Position numbers and translations under genes: made by a program. From assembly GCF_030915505.1 (NCBI RefSeq), contig NZ_CP133265.1:1860001-1924000 (forward strand): a stretch of 64,000 nucleotides of DNA, in the 5' to 3' direction. Below the pieces are notes generated by a model that ran no database searches, was not told the DNA's origin, and saw only the letters and a program-made list of their open reading frames with translations. Source of the DNA: Neobacillus sp. OS1-2. Its GTDB lineage: Bacteria; Bacillota; Bacilli; Bacillales; Cytobacillaceae. Positions 26,727 through 36,678 of this stretch are shown here, in pieces (position 1 is the stretch's first letter; every line of letters starts with the position of its first letter).

Positions 26727-28035
26727 ACTTCAATCCTCCCTGATTTTCCATCGTAATTTGCTCCCAATTTCCATCATAAAGATAGAACCAGGCAGGTTCT
26801 AAAAGGATTAATTTTTTCTCCTCCGAATCCCTGTCCATTCGATAGCCCAAAATCAGTTTATCAAGAAGCTCTGGCTTAAAGTTTTTCTTCTTCTGTAAAT
26901 ACTCCACGACAGCATGTCCCGATGGGAGGGTAGCCTTTTTTGTTTCTGTTACTAAATCTAATGAAATATTGGGCCGGACATACCTATTAATTTCATCCTT
27001 ACCCCAGACTTCATTAATTTCAGAAAGTCCCCTATCGTTAAAAACAGGATATCCTTCCATGCTGTATAATCGGAAGGTAACAGATTGTTTATATTCACTT
27101 TTTGAAACGTACCGAAAGGCATCTGTCCAACCACCGTGTTCATTTACAAAATCAATACTTCTTTTCACTAGACCATAAGAGCTGTCAAGATAATTGTCAG
27201 CTGCAGTCGGATTCACATAACTAAGAATATTGGTATCATTATTGATAATCAATTTACTCGAGTCGTTCGTGTATTCCTCACTTTGCGGTAATACAAAACT
27301 TTTTTGAACAAACCTTGGGTCGTTAAAAAGGGCACCCTTAAATTCATCAGAATTAAGCGTAACCGGTAAATATTTATACGCGGTCATCTCTGTTTCAGCT
27401 TCGGGCAGAAAGAGCGTATGCTTGTCAGTTGCTTTATAAGCGAAATACTGAGGGTAGCGGTTAGCATTTTTATAAAATTCACGATTAAATTCATTTACAT
27501 TAGCGGATGAGATATGACCGATATAGACTTGTTGATTTTCAGAGGAAACAAAATATAAAATTCCATTTTCCTTTTCTGCATTATCAACATTAATCAAAAT
27601 TCGATTGAAGTTGAAGGAAGGGACCCTTTTTCCTTCAATCGTTAACACACTTCGATATAATTCAATCGGAACCTCACCAGGGAAAATAATCTCGGCGTTA
27701 CCACTGCTATGGATTAATTCCTCGATGTTTTCCACTTTATCCGAATAGTTTCTTACATCAAAAATCGACCACCGGCCCATATCCTTCATCAGCTTCTCAA
27801 GTTCAGCTGAGCTGTTTGTTCCATAATGCTGACCTTTTATGTGGAACAATACTTGATCTGGTTTAACAATTTTCTGAACCTCTTGTTTCTCACTTACCGT
27901 TACTCCGGCAACATAATTGCTATTTTCCTCGAGCATGTCAAATTTGGGCTGGTAAGTCCAAAGACTCCATGTTAACAGAATACTAACCAAGACTAATATG
28001 GTTAAAATGCCTGACTTAATATTTTCGTATCTCAT
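26713..28035 (-). CDS. walH: WalRK regulatory protein WalH (YycH)
   Basis: A 440-residue single-pass protein; helix at about 8-27 (SGILTILVLVSILLTWSLWTYQ), the rest outside. The start at 28035 gives an ATGA overlap with the walK stop and aligns with the B. subtilis start; an ATG two codons upstream is also possible. It works with WalI to limit WalK. Confidence 0.92.
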   Translation of the reverse strand: MRYENIKSGILTILVLVSILLTWSLWTYQPKFDMLEENSNYVAGVTVSEKQEVQKIVKPDQVLFHIKGQHYGTNSSAELEKLMKDMGRWSIFDVRNYSDKVENIEELIHSSGNAEIIFPGEVPIELYRSVLTIEGKRVPSFNFNRILINVDNAEKENGILYFVSSENQQVYIGHISSANVNEFNREFYKNANRYPQYFAYKATDKHTLFLPEAETEMTAYKYLPVTLNSDEFKGALFNDPRFVQKSFVLPQSEEYTNDSSKLIINNDTNILSYVNPTAADNYLDSSYGLVKRSIDFVNEHGGWTDAFRYVSKSEYKQSVTFRLYSMEGYPVFNDRGLSEINEVWGKDEINRYVRPNISLDLVTETKKATLPSGHAVVEYLQKKKNFKPELLDKLILGYRMDRDSEEKKLILLEPAWFYLYDGNWEQITMENQGGLKYGLE

Positions 28036-29858
28036 GACCATTCATCCTCTTCAGAACGCTCATATGGCAGTGTAAAGGAAATTTCCGTTCCTTTTCCTTC
28101 CTCACTTTTCACCCAAATATCCCCGCCATGAGCATGAACCATTTCCTTTGCAATCGCCAGTCCAAGTCCTGTCCCGCCCAATTTTCGGGTCCTTGCCTTA
28201 TCCACACGAAAAAAACGGTCGAATATCTTACCAATATTCTCTTTCGGAATCCCCACTCCTTGGTCGGACACACTGGCAATAATCTTATCTTCCTTTTCCT
28301 TTATCGAAAAAGTAACCCGACCACCTTCTGGTGAATACTTTAAGGCGTTGGAAATAATGTTGTATAATACCTGGGTCATTTTGTCTTCATCGATTTCGAC
28401 AAAGATGGCTTGCTTTGGCAGCTTTCTTTTGAAGATAACATTTTGCTCCTTGGACATCTCAAACCGATCGATGATCCGGTCGTAGAAATCGACAAAGTTC
28501 ACCCACTCCATGTTTAGCTTGTAATCCGTACTATCCATCTTGGATAATTGCAGCAAGTCATTAACAAGACGGATCATCCGCTCCGTTTCGGTCCGTGTTA
28601 CCTCTAAAAAGTTGGGCGCAATTTCCTCATCCTGCCATGCCCCATCCGCAAGTGCTTCTAAGTAACTGCGCATCGTTGTGAGTGGCGTCCTTAGTTCATG
28701 AGAAACATTCGCAACAAATTCTCTTCTTTCTGCATCCACCTTTTCCTGCTCCGTAATATCATGGAGGACACAAATTAACCCATTCACAAAACCTGTTTCT
28801 TTTTGAATAACGGAGAAGTTAGCCCTTAATATATAACGTTCTGCTTTTGTACTATAGTCTAATATTAAAGAGTCCTTTTCCTCAAGCAGGTCCTCGAAGG
28901 TATTCGTATCTTCTAAACTTAATAATGAGACAATTGGCTGGGAAAGGACTGTTTCACGTGAAACATTCAGCATGTCGGCAGCAGGCTCATTGATTAAGAT
29001 AACCCGTCCTTTTCTGTCGGTAGCAATTACGCCATCCGTCATATAGGATAGGACCGATGACAGCTTTCTACGTTCTCCTTCCGTTCCCGCTTGCGCTTCC
29101 TGAAGCTTTTTTGTCAGGTTATTAAAGGCAATTGCCAATGTCCCTATTTCATCATTACCGTATACTTTCACCTTCCGTGAGAAGTTCCCTTTTGCCATCG
29201 CTTGTGCCTGCTTCTTCATATCAGCAATGGGTCTAGTTATGGTCTGTGCCAACAAAATCCCTAATACGGCAGTAATCGATAAGGCGATTCCTGTTCCAGT
29301 AGCAAAAATCTTATTTATCGTTTTCATTTGTCCAAACACATTTTCAATTTTCGCGACAAGATCAATAGCGCCGATCACTTTTTTCCCTGACTTTATCGGG
29401 GTAGAAAGGACCCAAATTCGATGTCCTGTTTGTGGATCAATTTTAATCGCACTCTGATCCTCTTCTAACACCATCGATTGTTTGATTCGAAGCTCCGTTG
29501 TTCTTTGCCCGACAACGCCTTGGTTACTTTGATGCGAGGTCCCCAGAATTTTAAGCGATCTATTTTCAATGACACGGACCTCAGATATATCCCCAGCGTT
29601 GAAGTCGCGCAGGATTTTCTTAATATCCTCTTCGACGGTAGGGTCTTCAGGTGTTCTTTCCTTTTCCATTTCCTCCACAATATTATAGGCAAGCAAATTG
29701 ATCCGTTCCTTTAACGAGGATTGGAAGTTTGTTCGTAATGTTTCTTCAAGCTGTTTGACAAAATAAACTCCAATAATTTGCATGGCTACTAAGATAAGGA
29801 GGACATAGATGATCACAAATTTTACGTGTATAGAGCGAAAGAAACCAACCTTTTTCAT
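28032..29858 (-). CDS. walK: Sensor histidine kinase WalK
   Basis: A 608-residue kinase: helix 1 at about 14-31, extracellular PAS-like domain about 32-180, helix 2 about 185-205, HAMP about 206-258, PAS about 262-370, HisKA with the phospho-His in FVANVSHELRTPLTTMRSYLE (about 380-400), and HATPase_c with NIISNALKYSPEGG and GTGLGLAIAKEMV. It phosphorylates WalR to set cell-wall hydrolase expression and is essential in B. subtilis. A perfect parS site is embedded in its coding sequence at 28950-28965. Seven bases downstream of walR. Confidence 0.96.
   Translation of the reverse strand: MKKVGFFRSIHVKFVIIYVLLILVAMQIIGVYFVKQLEETLRTNFQSSLKERINLLAYNIVEEMEKERTPEDPTVEEDIKKILRDFNAGDISEVRVIENRSLKILGTSHQSNQGVVGQRTTELRIKQSMVLEEDQSAIKIDPQTGHRIWVLSTPIKSGKKVIGAIDLVAKIENVFGQMKTINKIFATGTGIALSITAVLGILLAQTITRPIADMKKQAQAMAKGNFSRKVKVYGNDEIGTLAIAFNNLTKKLQEAQAGTEGERRKLSSVLSYMTDGVIATDRKGRVILINEPAADMLNVSRETVLSQPIVSLLSLEDTNTFEDLLEEKDSLILDYSTKAERYILRANFSVIQKETGFVNGLICVLHDITEQEKVDAERREFVANVSHELRTPLTTMRSYLEALADGAWQDEEIAPNFLEVTRTETERMIRLVNDLLQLSKMDSTDYKLNMEWVNFVDFYDRIIDRFEMSKEQNVIFKRKLPKQAIFVEIDEDKMTQVLYNIISNALKYSPEGGRVTFSIKEKEDKIIASVSDQGVGIPKENIGKIFDRFFRVDKARTRKLGGTGLGLAIAKEMVHAHGGDIWVKSEEGKGTEISFTLPYERSEEDEWS
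28950..28965. other. parS site inside walK
   Basis: TGTTTCACGTGAAACA is the exact 16-bp palindrome bound by Spo0J/ParB. Confidence 0.92.
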
Positions 29859-29864
29859 TTAGTG

Positions 29865-30575
29865 CTACTCCTGTTCAGGATTACGTAAATAGTAGCCAAC
29901 CCCACGACGTGTGACAATCCATGTTGGATGGCTCGGGCTGTCCTCAATTTTTTCACGCAAGCGTCTAACGGTCACATCGACAGTCCGTACATCCCCGTAA
30001 TAATCATACCCCCATACCGTTTGCAGCAAATGCTCTCTCGTCATAACCTGGCCAATATGCTGCGCTAAATAGTAGAGCAATTCAAATTCACGGTGTGTGA
30101 GTTCAATCGTTTCACCCCGTTTTGAGACAACATAGGCATCAGGGTGAATCACTAGCGAGCCAATTTCAATTTCATTTGTTTCATTTTCCGCATCTGCCTG
30201 CGTTAGGATTTGGTTGTGGCGACGTAAATTTGCCTTTACACGGGCAATTAATTCCCTCGTGCTAAATGGCTTTGTCACATAATCATCCGCACCCAGCTCA
30301 AGCCCTAACACTTTATCAATTTCCGAATCCTTGGCTGTTAGCATAATGATGGGCATTTCATATTTCTTCCGAACCTCACGGCACACTTCCATCCCGTCTC
30401 TTTGCGGGAGCATGATGTCCAAGAGAATTAAGTCAGGCTGTATTTCATCTACCAATCGGAGCGCTTCGTTTCCATCGTAAGCGCAATAAACCACATATCC
30501 TTCTTTTTTTAAGTTGAACTGCAAAATATCAGCAATTGGTTTTTCATCGTCAACAACAAGAATTTTCTTATCCAT
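29865..30575 (-). CDS. walR: Response regulator WalR
   Basis: A 236-residue OmpR-type regulator: receiver with phospho-acceptor Asp in [13 protein letters not shown] (about residue 53) and Lys in DDYVTKPFS, and a C-terminal winged helix ([32 protein letters not shown]). It binds TGTWAH-N5-TGTWAH sites and controls autolysins and division genes. Start ATG 30575 has AAAGGAG at good spacing and gives the family length; the frame is open six codons further. First gene of the five-gene wal operon. Confidence 0.96.
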   Translation of the reverse strand: MDKKILVVDDEKPIADILQFNLKKEGYVVYCAYDGNEALRLVDEIQPDLILLDIMLPQRDGMEVCREVRKKYEMPIIMLTAKDSEIDKVLGLELGADDYVTKPFSTRELIARVKANLRRHNQILTQADAENETNEIEIGSLVIHPDAYVVSKRGETIELTHREFELLYYLAQHIGQVMTREHLLQTVWGYDYYGDVRTVDVTVRRLREKIEDSPSHPTWIVTRRGVGYYLRNPEQE

Positions 30576-30735
30576 ACCATTGCTCCTTTTCATTCATTTA
30601 CAATCTATATAATTAAAATTAACTAGAAGTCATAACTGTACTAGTTTACTTTACCATTTTATTTACGTAAATTCATCCATTACTATCATTTAACACAATT
30701 GGCATGGGAAATATTGTCTGTTTAACTCGTTTAAA

Positions 30736-30770
30736 GTAAAAAGCCTCCAGCATCTGCTAGAGACTTTTTT
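30736..30770 (-). terminator. Terminator after the M23 peptidase gene
   Basis: Imperfect stem AAAAAG-CTC ... GAG-CTTTTT on the minus strand, followed by a T run. Confidence 0.6.
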
Positions 30771-30775
30771 CGCTA

Positions 30776-32221
30776 TTAATGTAAAACAGAAAGTGGGTTA
30801 ACTAAGCTGCCATTTTTGTACACTTCGAAATGGAGATGTACACCTGTTGCATCACCGGTTGCACCCATGACACCTATCGCTGTACCTTTTGCCACCGTTT
30901 GCCCCACTCTAACATTCACTGATGACATGTGGCCGTAGAGTGTACGCATCCCATTTTGATGGTCGATGATTACCTTATTACCATAGCCATCGCCAGTGAA
31001 CCCTGCGGAAACAACTACACCGTTATCAGCTGCCTTAATCGTTAAGTTGCCCGGTCTGGCAATATCAATTCCTTTGTGCATTCTGCCCCAGCGATGGCCC
31101 ATTTGACTGGACACATAACCGCCAACGGTCGGCCAGGCAAAGCTGCCTTCACCGCGGGAAGGAATGACCTTTGTTCCCTTTACCACAATGTGGTTGATAG
31201 GTTGCGATAGAATCTGTTCATTTGTTTGCTCTTTTTTAATCGTTACACCATTTTGTTCAGAGATCGCATACGTAACCGAACGAGAACCATTTTGACCTGC
31301 TTGTTTCTCCTTTGTATCACCCTTTGGCATCGATGCGTCCTCAACCACTTCATTCGCAAAAGGCATTTCTTCTTTTTGGTTTACTTCCTTATCAACAACT
31401 ACTTCTACAAATGGTTTAAGTGCTGTGACATTCAGGTCCTGCCCGATTTGTAAAAGAGAGTCCTCTGTTAAACCAGGGTTTAAAGCCATAAGGTCCGCTT
31501 TCGCCAACCCATGCTTTTCAGCAATTGTTCCGAGGACATCACCTTCTTGAACCGCATACTTCTTTTCTTCTAAGGTGCCCTTTTGTAAAAAGGCAACTGC
31601 ATCATCTGCAGACAATATTTTTTCTGGAGCAATATTTTTCGCTTCAATTGAAACATTTTTTGATAAACGAACGTCTAATAGTCGAGATTGATTTTCTTGT
31701 AATGCAGGTAAGGTCGTAGTTTCTTGCGCTTTTCGTGTCTCTAGTTCCGCTAATTGATCCTCAGTCACATATTGCAGCTTCAGCTTTTTCATCACTTCTT
31801 CAGCTGTCTCTTTACTATCCAAGTAAACAGCAGGCGTGCCATCGATCACGATTGCGGAAGCTTCTGCCTGAAGTTCAAACGTATTTTTAATCGTTTGGAC
31901 TGTCTCTTGATTTGTCGTTGCAGCTTGGAAAACCTGTTCTGGTATGTATTGAACCTGTGAACCAATGTTGAAATTTACATCCTTTAGAGATAACTTGGCG
32001 GAGTCGACCTTCTCAGCGATGAGTTTATTTACTACTTCTTTATCCGTAACATTGCCTATATAGGTACCATTCACATACACATGATAAATGGTGGTCATTT
32101 TTGATGATGTCGCAAATGCAACCGGTCCGTTACTAAAGGCAATGACAGAAGCAGCCACGGCAGTAACAACAGTTGTCTTTAAGAATAAAAACCCTTTTGA
32201 TTTTTTATTTGAAAATAACAT
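30776..32221 (-). CDS. Secreted LysM/G5/M23 peptidoglycan endopeptidase
   Basis: A 481-residue exported protein. Signal peptide about 1-38 (cut near AFA), LysM-like domain about 225-268 (YAVQEGDVLGTIAEKHGLAKADLMALNPGL), G5-like domain about 270-350, and a C-terminal M23/LytM domain from about 355 with zinc ligands in HKGIDIA and HLHFEV. It probably cuts peptide cross-links in peptidoglycan during growth. It lies next to walR, and a WalR-like box is upstream, so it may belong to the WalR regulon (inference). RBS AGGAGG precedes the ATG. Confidence 0.88.
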   Translation of the reverse strand: MLFSNKKSKGFLFLKTTVVTAVAASVIAFSNGPVAFATSSKMTTIYHVYVNGTYIGNVTDKEVVNKLIAEKVDSAKLSLKDVNFNIGSQVQYIPEQVFQAATTNQETVQTIKNTFELQAEASAIVIDGTPAVYLDSKETAEEVMKKLKLQYVTEDQLAELETRKAQETTTLPALQENQSRLLDVRLSKNVSIEAKNIAPEKILSADDAVAFLQKGTLEEKKYAVQEGDVLGTIAEKHGLAKADLMALNPGLTEDSLLQIGQDLNVTALKPFVEVVVDKEVNQKEEMPFANEVVEDASMPKGDTKEKQAGQNGSRSVTYAISEQNGVTIKKEQTNEQILSQPINHIVVKGTKVIPSRGEGSFAWPTVGGYVSSQMGHRWGRMHKGIDIARPGNLTIKAADNGVVVSAGFTGDGYGNKVIIDHQNGMRTLYGHMSSVNVRVGQTVAKGTAIGVMGATGDATGVHLHFEVYKNGSLVNPLSVLH

Positions 32222-32347
32222 TTTTTCCTCCTAAACCACGGTAAAACCCTTATCTACTAGACTTTTAATCTTGTAAAGCGTTTTCCAGAATTTTAGCCTC
32301 CTTTACTTTAACATAGTTTGATTTAAAAAAATTCGGAGTCTTTATAA

Positions 32348-32364
32348 TGTAACAAAAATGTATA
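32348..32364. promoter_or_regulatory. Possible WalR box upstream of the M23 peptidase gene
   Basis: TGTAAC-AAAAA-TGTATA matches TGTWAH-N5-TGTWAH except for one base. It reads on the plus strand while the gene is on the minus strand. The remaining part of the gap 32222-32590 is AT-rich with no gene that I can support. Confidence 0.35.
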
Positions 32365-32591
32365 ATAGCTGACATTTTCCTACATTTTATTGAAATATGC
32401 TAGTCAATTCTTCGTATTTTCCAAATGGATTTTTTTGAAAAGATGGGGGATAAAGCCTATTATATCAAGGTTTGATATAGTTCTAGAGTAATAGACATAC
32501 ATATGACAAAATCGGACAAACAAAAGGAGTATTTTGTAAAAAATAGGAGTAATTATTACAATCCTATTACAAGAGTAACAACAATGAGGGT

Positions 32592-32627
32592 AAAAAAAGA
32601 AGTCTGCGTGTGCAGACCTCTTTTTTG
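32592..32627. terminator. Terminator of the tRNA cluster
   Basis: GTCTGC-GTGT-GCAGAC stem flanked by A and T runs; works in both directions. Confidence 0.85.
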
Positions 32628-32629
32628 AA

Positions 32630-32702
32630 TGGCTCAGGACGGAATCGAACCGCCGACACAAGGATTTTCAGTCCTTTGCTCTACCGACTGAGCTACTGAG
32701 CC
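32630..32702 (-). tRNA. tRNA-Phe (GAA)
   Basis: Cloverleaf of 73 nt with acceptor GGCTCAG/CTGAGCC, D-stem GCTC/GAGC, anticodon loop CTGAAAA and T-arm GGCGG-TTCGATT-CCGTC. CCA is not encoded. Confidence 0.96.
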
Positions 32703-32710
32703 ATTTTAAG

Positions 32711-32787
32711 TGGCGGTCTGGACGGGACTCGAACCCGCGACCTCCTGCGTGACAGGCAGGCATTCTAACCAACTGAACTACCAGACC
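32711..32787 (-). tRNA. tRNA-Asp (GTC)
   Basis: Acceptor GGTCTGG/CCAGACC, anticodon loop CTGTCAC, T-loop TTCGAGT; 3' CCA is encoded. Confidence 0.96.
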
Positions 32788-32790
32788 AAA

Positions 32791-32862
32791 TGACCCCTAC
32801 GGGACTCGAACCCGTGTTACCTCCGTGAAAGGGAGGTGTCTTAACCGCTTGACCAAGGGGCC
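32791..32862 (-). tRNA. tRNA-Glu (TTC)
   Basis: Acceptor GGCCCCT/AGGGGTC with a G-U pair, anticodon loop CTTTCAC, T-arm ACGGG-TTCGAGT-CCCGT; CCA not encoded. Confidence 0.95.
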
Positions 32863-32898
32863 ATAATATGAAAGTTATTTTGCTTTGGCAAAAAACTT

Positions 32899-32974
32899 TG
32901 GTGAGCCATGAAGGACTCGAACCTTCGACCCTCTGATTAAAAGTCAGATGCTCTACCAACTGAGCTAATGGCTC
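32899..32974 (-). tRNA. tRNA-Lys (TTT)
   Basis: Acceptor GAGCCAT/ATGGCTC, D-stem GCTC/GAGC, anticodon loop CTTTTAA, 3' CCA encoded. It is the first gene of the Lys-Glu-Asp-Phe cluster on the minus strand. Confidence 0.96.
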
Positions 32975-33070
32975 GTACTTATTGCCGTATCGTGACGACG
33001 CTTTTTATAATATCATGGATGTTATTATTAATGCAATACTTTTTTAAAAAACTTTTTATAAAGGTTTGAA

Positions 33071-33088
33071 GCCCTCCAAAAAGAGGGC
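33071..33088 (-). terminator. Possible weak terminator after purA
   Basis: GCCCTC and GAGGGC arms lie 15 bases past the purA stop; the T tract is poor, so readthrough into the tRNA cluster is possible. Confidence 0.45.
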
Positions 33089-33102
33089 CCCATTCATTAT
33101 TA

Positions 33103-34395
33103 TTAGATCTGCCTCCAAGGGCTGCGGACGACATTTGTTTGTGTCCGGTCAGGACCTACAGAGAAGGTCGACAATGGAATACCTGTCAGCTGTGTGACAC
33201 GTTCCACATAGTGACGGGCATTTACAGGTAATTCATCTAACGTTCTAACTCCCGTAATATCCTCTGTCCAGCCTGGAAGTTCTTCATAAATCGGTTCACA
33301 TTGAGATAACACCCTTAAGTTTGCAGGGTATTCAGTAATCACTTCATCCTTATAACGATAAGCGGTACAAATCTTAAGTGTCTCAATCCCTGTTAACACA
33401 TCGATGGAATTAAGGGATAAGTCGGTTAAACCGCTGACACGGCGGGCATGACGCACAACAACACTATCAAACCAACCGACACGGCGTGGGCGTCCAGTTG
33501 TAGTCCCATACTCGCGTCCCACTTCACGGATGCGATTGCCAGTTTCATTATTCAACTCCGTAGGGAACGGACCATCACCAACACGAGAAGTGTATGCTTT
33601 ACAAACACCGACAACATGAGTGATTTTCGATGGACCGACACCTGAACCGATGGTTACTCCTCCGGCTACTGGGTTTGATGAGGTTACGAATGGGTAGGTA
33701 CCCTGGTCAATATCAAGCATAACCCCTTGAGCCCCTTCAAATAATACACGTTTACCATCATCCAAGGCATCATTTAATACAACAGATGTATCGCAAACAT
33801 ACTTTTTAACCTGTTGGCCATATTCATAATATTCATCAAGAATATCTTCTTTCTTAAAGCCCTCTGTCTCATAAATCCGCTCAAATAAGCGATTCTTTTC
33901 TTCAAGGTTCTGAATTAATTTCTCCTCAAATATTTCACGGTCAAGTAAATCGGCAATTCGAATACCCACTCGAGCCGCCTTATCCATATAGGCAGGTCCG
34001 ATTCCTTTTTTTGTTGTTCCGATCTTATTGGCACCTTTTCGTGCTTCTTCTACTTCATCCAATTTTAAATGATAGGGAAGGATCACATGGGCACGATTAC
34101 TAATCCGGAGATTTTCAGTAGTGATTCCCTTTTCATGTAAATAAGCGAGCTCTGTTACAAGCGCTTTGGGATCCACAACCATTCCGTTGCCAATGACACT
34201 TATTTTTTCTTTATTAAAAATCCCTGAAGGAATTAAGTGCAATTTGTAGGTTTCCCCATTGAACTTAATTGTATGGCCTGCATTGTTGCCGCCTTGATAA
34301 CGGGCAATGACCTCTGCATTTTCTGAAAGGAAGTCTGTAATTTTCCCTTTTCCCTCGTCTCCCCATTGCGTCCCAACAACCACTACTGATGACAT
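33103..34395 (-). CDS. purA: Adenylosuccinate synthetase
   Basis: Joins IMP and aspartate using GTP, the first committed step to AMP. The 430-residue product has the P-loop-like [11 protein letters not shown] at residues 9-19, QGGNNAGHT, and [13 protein letters not shown] (IMP-binding). The start at 34395 follows GGAGGTG at six bases and matches the B. subtilis length. It is monocistronic, with PurR boxes upstream. Confidence 0.97.
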   Translation of the reverse strand: MSSVVVVGTQWGDEGKGKITDFLSENAEVIARYQGGNNAGHTIKFNGETYKLHLIPSGIFNKEKISVIGNGMVVDPKALVTELAYLHEKGITTENLRISNRAHVILPYHLKLDEVEEARKGANKIGTTKKGIGPAYMDKAARVGIRIADLLDREIFEEKLIQNLEEKNRLFERIYETEGFKKEDILDEYYEYGQQVKKYVCDTSVVLNDALDDGKRVLFEGAQGVMLDIDQGTYPFVTSSNPVAGGVTIGSGVGPSKITHVVGVCKAYTSRVGDGPFPTELNNETGNRIREVGREYGTTTGRPRRVGWFDSVVVRHARRVSGLTDLSLNSIDVLTGIETLKICTAYRYKDEVITEYPANLRVLSQCEPIYEELPGWTEDITGVRTLDELPVNARHYVERVTQLTGIPLSTFSVGPDRTQTNVVRSPWRQI

Positions 34396-34482
34396 GAAAG
34401 GCACCTCCAAAATTTTTGTTCCAGTAAATAATTTATTATCACACCATCATAGTTTATCAATTCTACAACTAAAAATCAAACA

Positions 34483-34526
34483 AAACACGAACATTTTATA
34501 TAAAAATATGAAATACGTTCGTGAAA
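34483..34526 (-). promoter_or_regulatory. Pair of inverted PurBoxes upstream of purA
   Basis: The plus strand has AAACACGAACATT (34483-34495), and the opposite strand has TTCACGAACGTAT across 34513-34526. Both resemble the PurR half-site AWWWCCGAACWWT. They face each other with about 17 bases between, the spacing known for B. subtilis PurR operators. Confidence 0.75.
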
Positions 34527-34546
34527 ATAGCAATCTATGAGAATAA

Positions 34547-34624
34547 GAAAAGCGCAAGCGCCTTGATCAGCCCCGACAAGCATAAGCCACTTATGACCTC
34601 GAGGGGCTAGGCGCTGGAGCTGGA
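34547..34624. repeat. REP-like palindromic repeat, full copy
   Basis: Starts AAAAGCGCAAGCGCCTTG and ends GGCGCTGGAGCTGGA; arms CATAAG/CTTATG and AGCCCC/GGGGCT make one long hairpin. Related copies lie at 42290, 45638, 47250, 56676 and 57165. Confidence 0.8.
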
Positions 34625-34629
34625 CAATA

Positions 34630-34660
34630 AAAAAGAGCCGGTCCAAGAATGAACCGACTC
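34630..34660 (-). terminator. Terminator of dnaB
   Basis: GAGTCGGTTC pairs with GACCGGCTC (one G-U or mismatch), then six T on the minus strand. Confidence 0.8.
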
Positions 34661-34661
34661 A

Positions 34662-36017
34662 CTACGCACCAGGCGGAGAATCATAACGTGTTTCTATATT
34701 AACAAATTTATTGTATTCTTTCACAAAAGCCAACGAAACAGTACCTGTAGGGCCATTACGCTGTTTGGCAATAATGATTTCAATGATGTTCTTAGACTCT
34801 GACTCTTTATCATAATAATCGTCACGATAGAGGAAGGCAACGATATCGGCATCCTGCTCGATCGAACCTGACTCACGAATATCAGACATCATGGGCCGTT
34901 TATCCTGACGCTGCTCGACACCACGGGAAAGCTGCGAAAGGGCAATAACTGGCACTTGCAGCTCACGAGCTAATTGCTTAAGGGAACGGGATATTTCCGA
35001 TACCTCCTGCTGACGATTTTCGCCAGAACGGCCGTTTCCTAAAATAAGCTGTAAATAGTCAATCAAAATCATCCCTAAGCCGTGCTCTTGCTTTAAGCGG
35101 CGGCATTTAGAGCGAATATCACCGACACGCACGCCGGGGGTATCATCAATATAGATTCCCGTATTTGACAAGCTCCCCATTGCCATTGTCAGCTTACCCC
35201 AGTCATCCTCTGTCAGCGACCCCGTACGAAGCCTTTGGGCATCAATATTTCCTTCCGCACAGAGAAGACGCATAACGAGCTGCTCGGCACCCATCTCAAG
35301 GCTAAAGATAGCAATATTTTCACCCGTTTTTTTTGCAACATTTTGCGCAATATTTAAAGCAAAGGCTGTTTTACCAACGGAAGGACGAGCACCAACAATA
35401 ATTAAATCGTTCCGCTGGAAGCCAGCAGTCATCCGGTCAAGCTCCGCAAACCCTGTCTCAAGACCAGTAATCTCACCAACGCGGTTATGCATCTCCTCAA
35501 TATTGTCATACGTGCGAACAAGCACATCTTTTATGTTGTGGAAGGCACCAGCGTTCTTTCGCTGCGCCACCTCTAAAATACTTTTTTCCGCCTCACTTAA
35601 CAGGGCTTCAACTTCATCTTCTCGCGAATAGCCATCAGAGGCAATCGTGGTTGCCGTGCGGATTAATCGTCTAAGCAGCGACTTTTCTTCTACGATTCTA
35701 GCATAATACTCAATATTAGCAGCAGTCGGAACAGAGCCTGCCAAGTCACTTAAATAGCTGACACCGCCAATATCCTCTATCAGTTTAGCTGCTGCGAGCT
35801 CCTCCGTTACCGTTACAAGGTCAACCGCTTGGCCTTGATCATTTAGATGGAGCATCACATTAAAGATCTTTTGGTGGGAAGCACGATAAAAGTCTTCAGG
35901 AATTAAGATTTCCGAAGCCAAGGTAAGAGCAGAAGGCTCTAGAAAAATAGCTCCTAATACAGCCTGTTCCGCTTCAATATTTTGTGGCAGCATACGATCT
36001 GCATATACATCATTCAT
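34662..36017 (-). CDS. dnaB: Replicative DNA helicase (DnaB; DnaC in B. subtilis)
   Basis: Hexameric 5'-3' helicase of the replication fork. The 451 residues have the N-terminal domain (PQNIEAEQAVLGAIFLEPSA), Walker A GARPSVGKTAFAL near residue 215, Walker B MILIDYLQLI and the arginine-finger region KQRNGPTGTVSLAF. It is highly similar to B. subtilis DnaC throughout. It lies downstream of rplI on the same strand. Confidence 0.96.
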   Translation of the reverse strand: MNDVYADRMLPQNIEAEQAVLGAIFLEPSALTLASEILIPEDFYRASHQKIFNVMLHLNDQGQAVDLVTVTEELAAAKLIEDIGGVSYLSDLAGSVPTAANIEYYARIVEEKSLLRRLIRTATTIASDGYSREDEVEALLSEAEKSILEVAQRKNAGAFHNIKDVLVRTYDNIEEMHNRVGEITGLETGFAELDRMTAGFQRNDLIIVGARPSVGKTAFALNIAQNVAKKTGENIAIFSLEMGAEQLVMRLLCAEGNIDAQRLRTGSLTEDDWGKLTMAMGSLSNTGIYIDDTPGVRVGDIRSKCRRLKQEHGLGMILIDYLQLILGNGRSGENRQQEVSEISRSLKQLARELQVPVIALSQLSRGVEQRQDKRPMMSDIRESGSIEQDADIVAFLYRDDYYDKESESKNIIEIIIAKQRNGPTGTVSLAFVKEYNKFVNIETRYDSPPGA

Positions 36018-36126
36018 CTATCAAAAGCCTCCAATCAAGAGGATTTATTTAAAGGCGTAAAATGCCTAGAGTTAGAGCATTCTCAAAGTCAAAAACCTAT
36101 ACTTCCTTATCTCTTAAAAAATTTAT

Positions 36127-36160
36127 AATGAAAAAAAGTGACCAGTCATAACCGATCACG
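36127..36160 (-). terminator. Terminator after rplI
   Basis: GTGATCGGT and ACTGGTCAC arms, then seven T on the minus strand. Confidence 0.65.
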
Positions 36161-36228
36161 TCCCATTACTTACTTTTTATATTCTACCATGTTTAATCAA
36201 AACTTCGCACTGGAAATTTATTTACATC

Positions 36229-36678
36229 TTATTTTACTTCTGTCACAGATACCGTTAATGTCGCTGTCACTTCATGATGGAGTTTTACTGGCACCTTTGT
36301 GTGACCAAGAGTACGAATGGCATCCGTTAACTCCATTTTTCGTTTATCAATTTTAATACCATGTTTCTTTTGGAGCTCTTCAGCCACTTGCTTCGTTGTA
36401 ATCGAACCAAATAGACGACCGCCTTCACCAGCCTTAGCTGTTAGTTCAACCGTAATTTGATCCAACACTTCTTTCAACTTTTTGGCCTCTGCCAGTTCTT
36501 CAGCAGCCATTTTTTCTTCCTTCTTCTTTTGGGCATCTAATGAACTAATGCTGGAATTATTTGCTTCTACCGCTAACCCTTGTTTAATTAAAAAGTTATG
36601 TGCATAGCCATCCGCAACATTTTTTACTTCCCCTTTTTTGCCCTTACCTTTAACATCCTTTAGAAAAATAACCTTCAT
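36229..36678 (-). CDS. rplI: Ribosomal protein bL9
   Basis: A 149-residue large-subunit protein. The N-terminal rRNA-binding domain begins [31 protein letters not shown], the signature L9 segment; a long helix links to the C-terminal domain ([16 protein letters not shown]). Its ATG overlaps the gdpP stop (ATGA), and its ribosome site lies inside gdpP. Confidence 0.97.
   Translation of the reverse strand: MKVIFLKDVKGKGKKGEVKNVADGYAHNFLIKQGLAVEANNSSISSLDAQKKKEEKMAAEELAEAKKLKEVLDQITVELTAKAGEGGRLFGSITTKQVAEELQKKHGIKIDKRKMELTDAIRTLGHTKVPVKLHHEVTATLTVSVTEVK

Noticed and set aside
32765..32959. 64-residue frame in the tRNA cluster
   Set aside because: Shadow of the tRNA-Asp, tRNA-Glu and tRNA-Lys genes.
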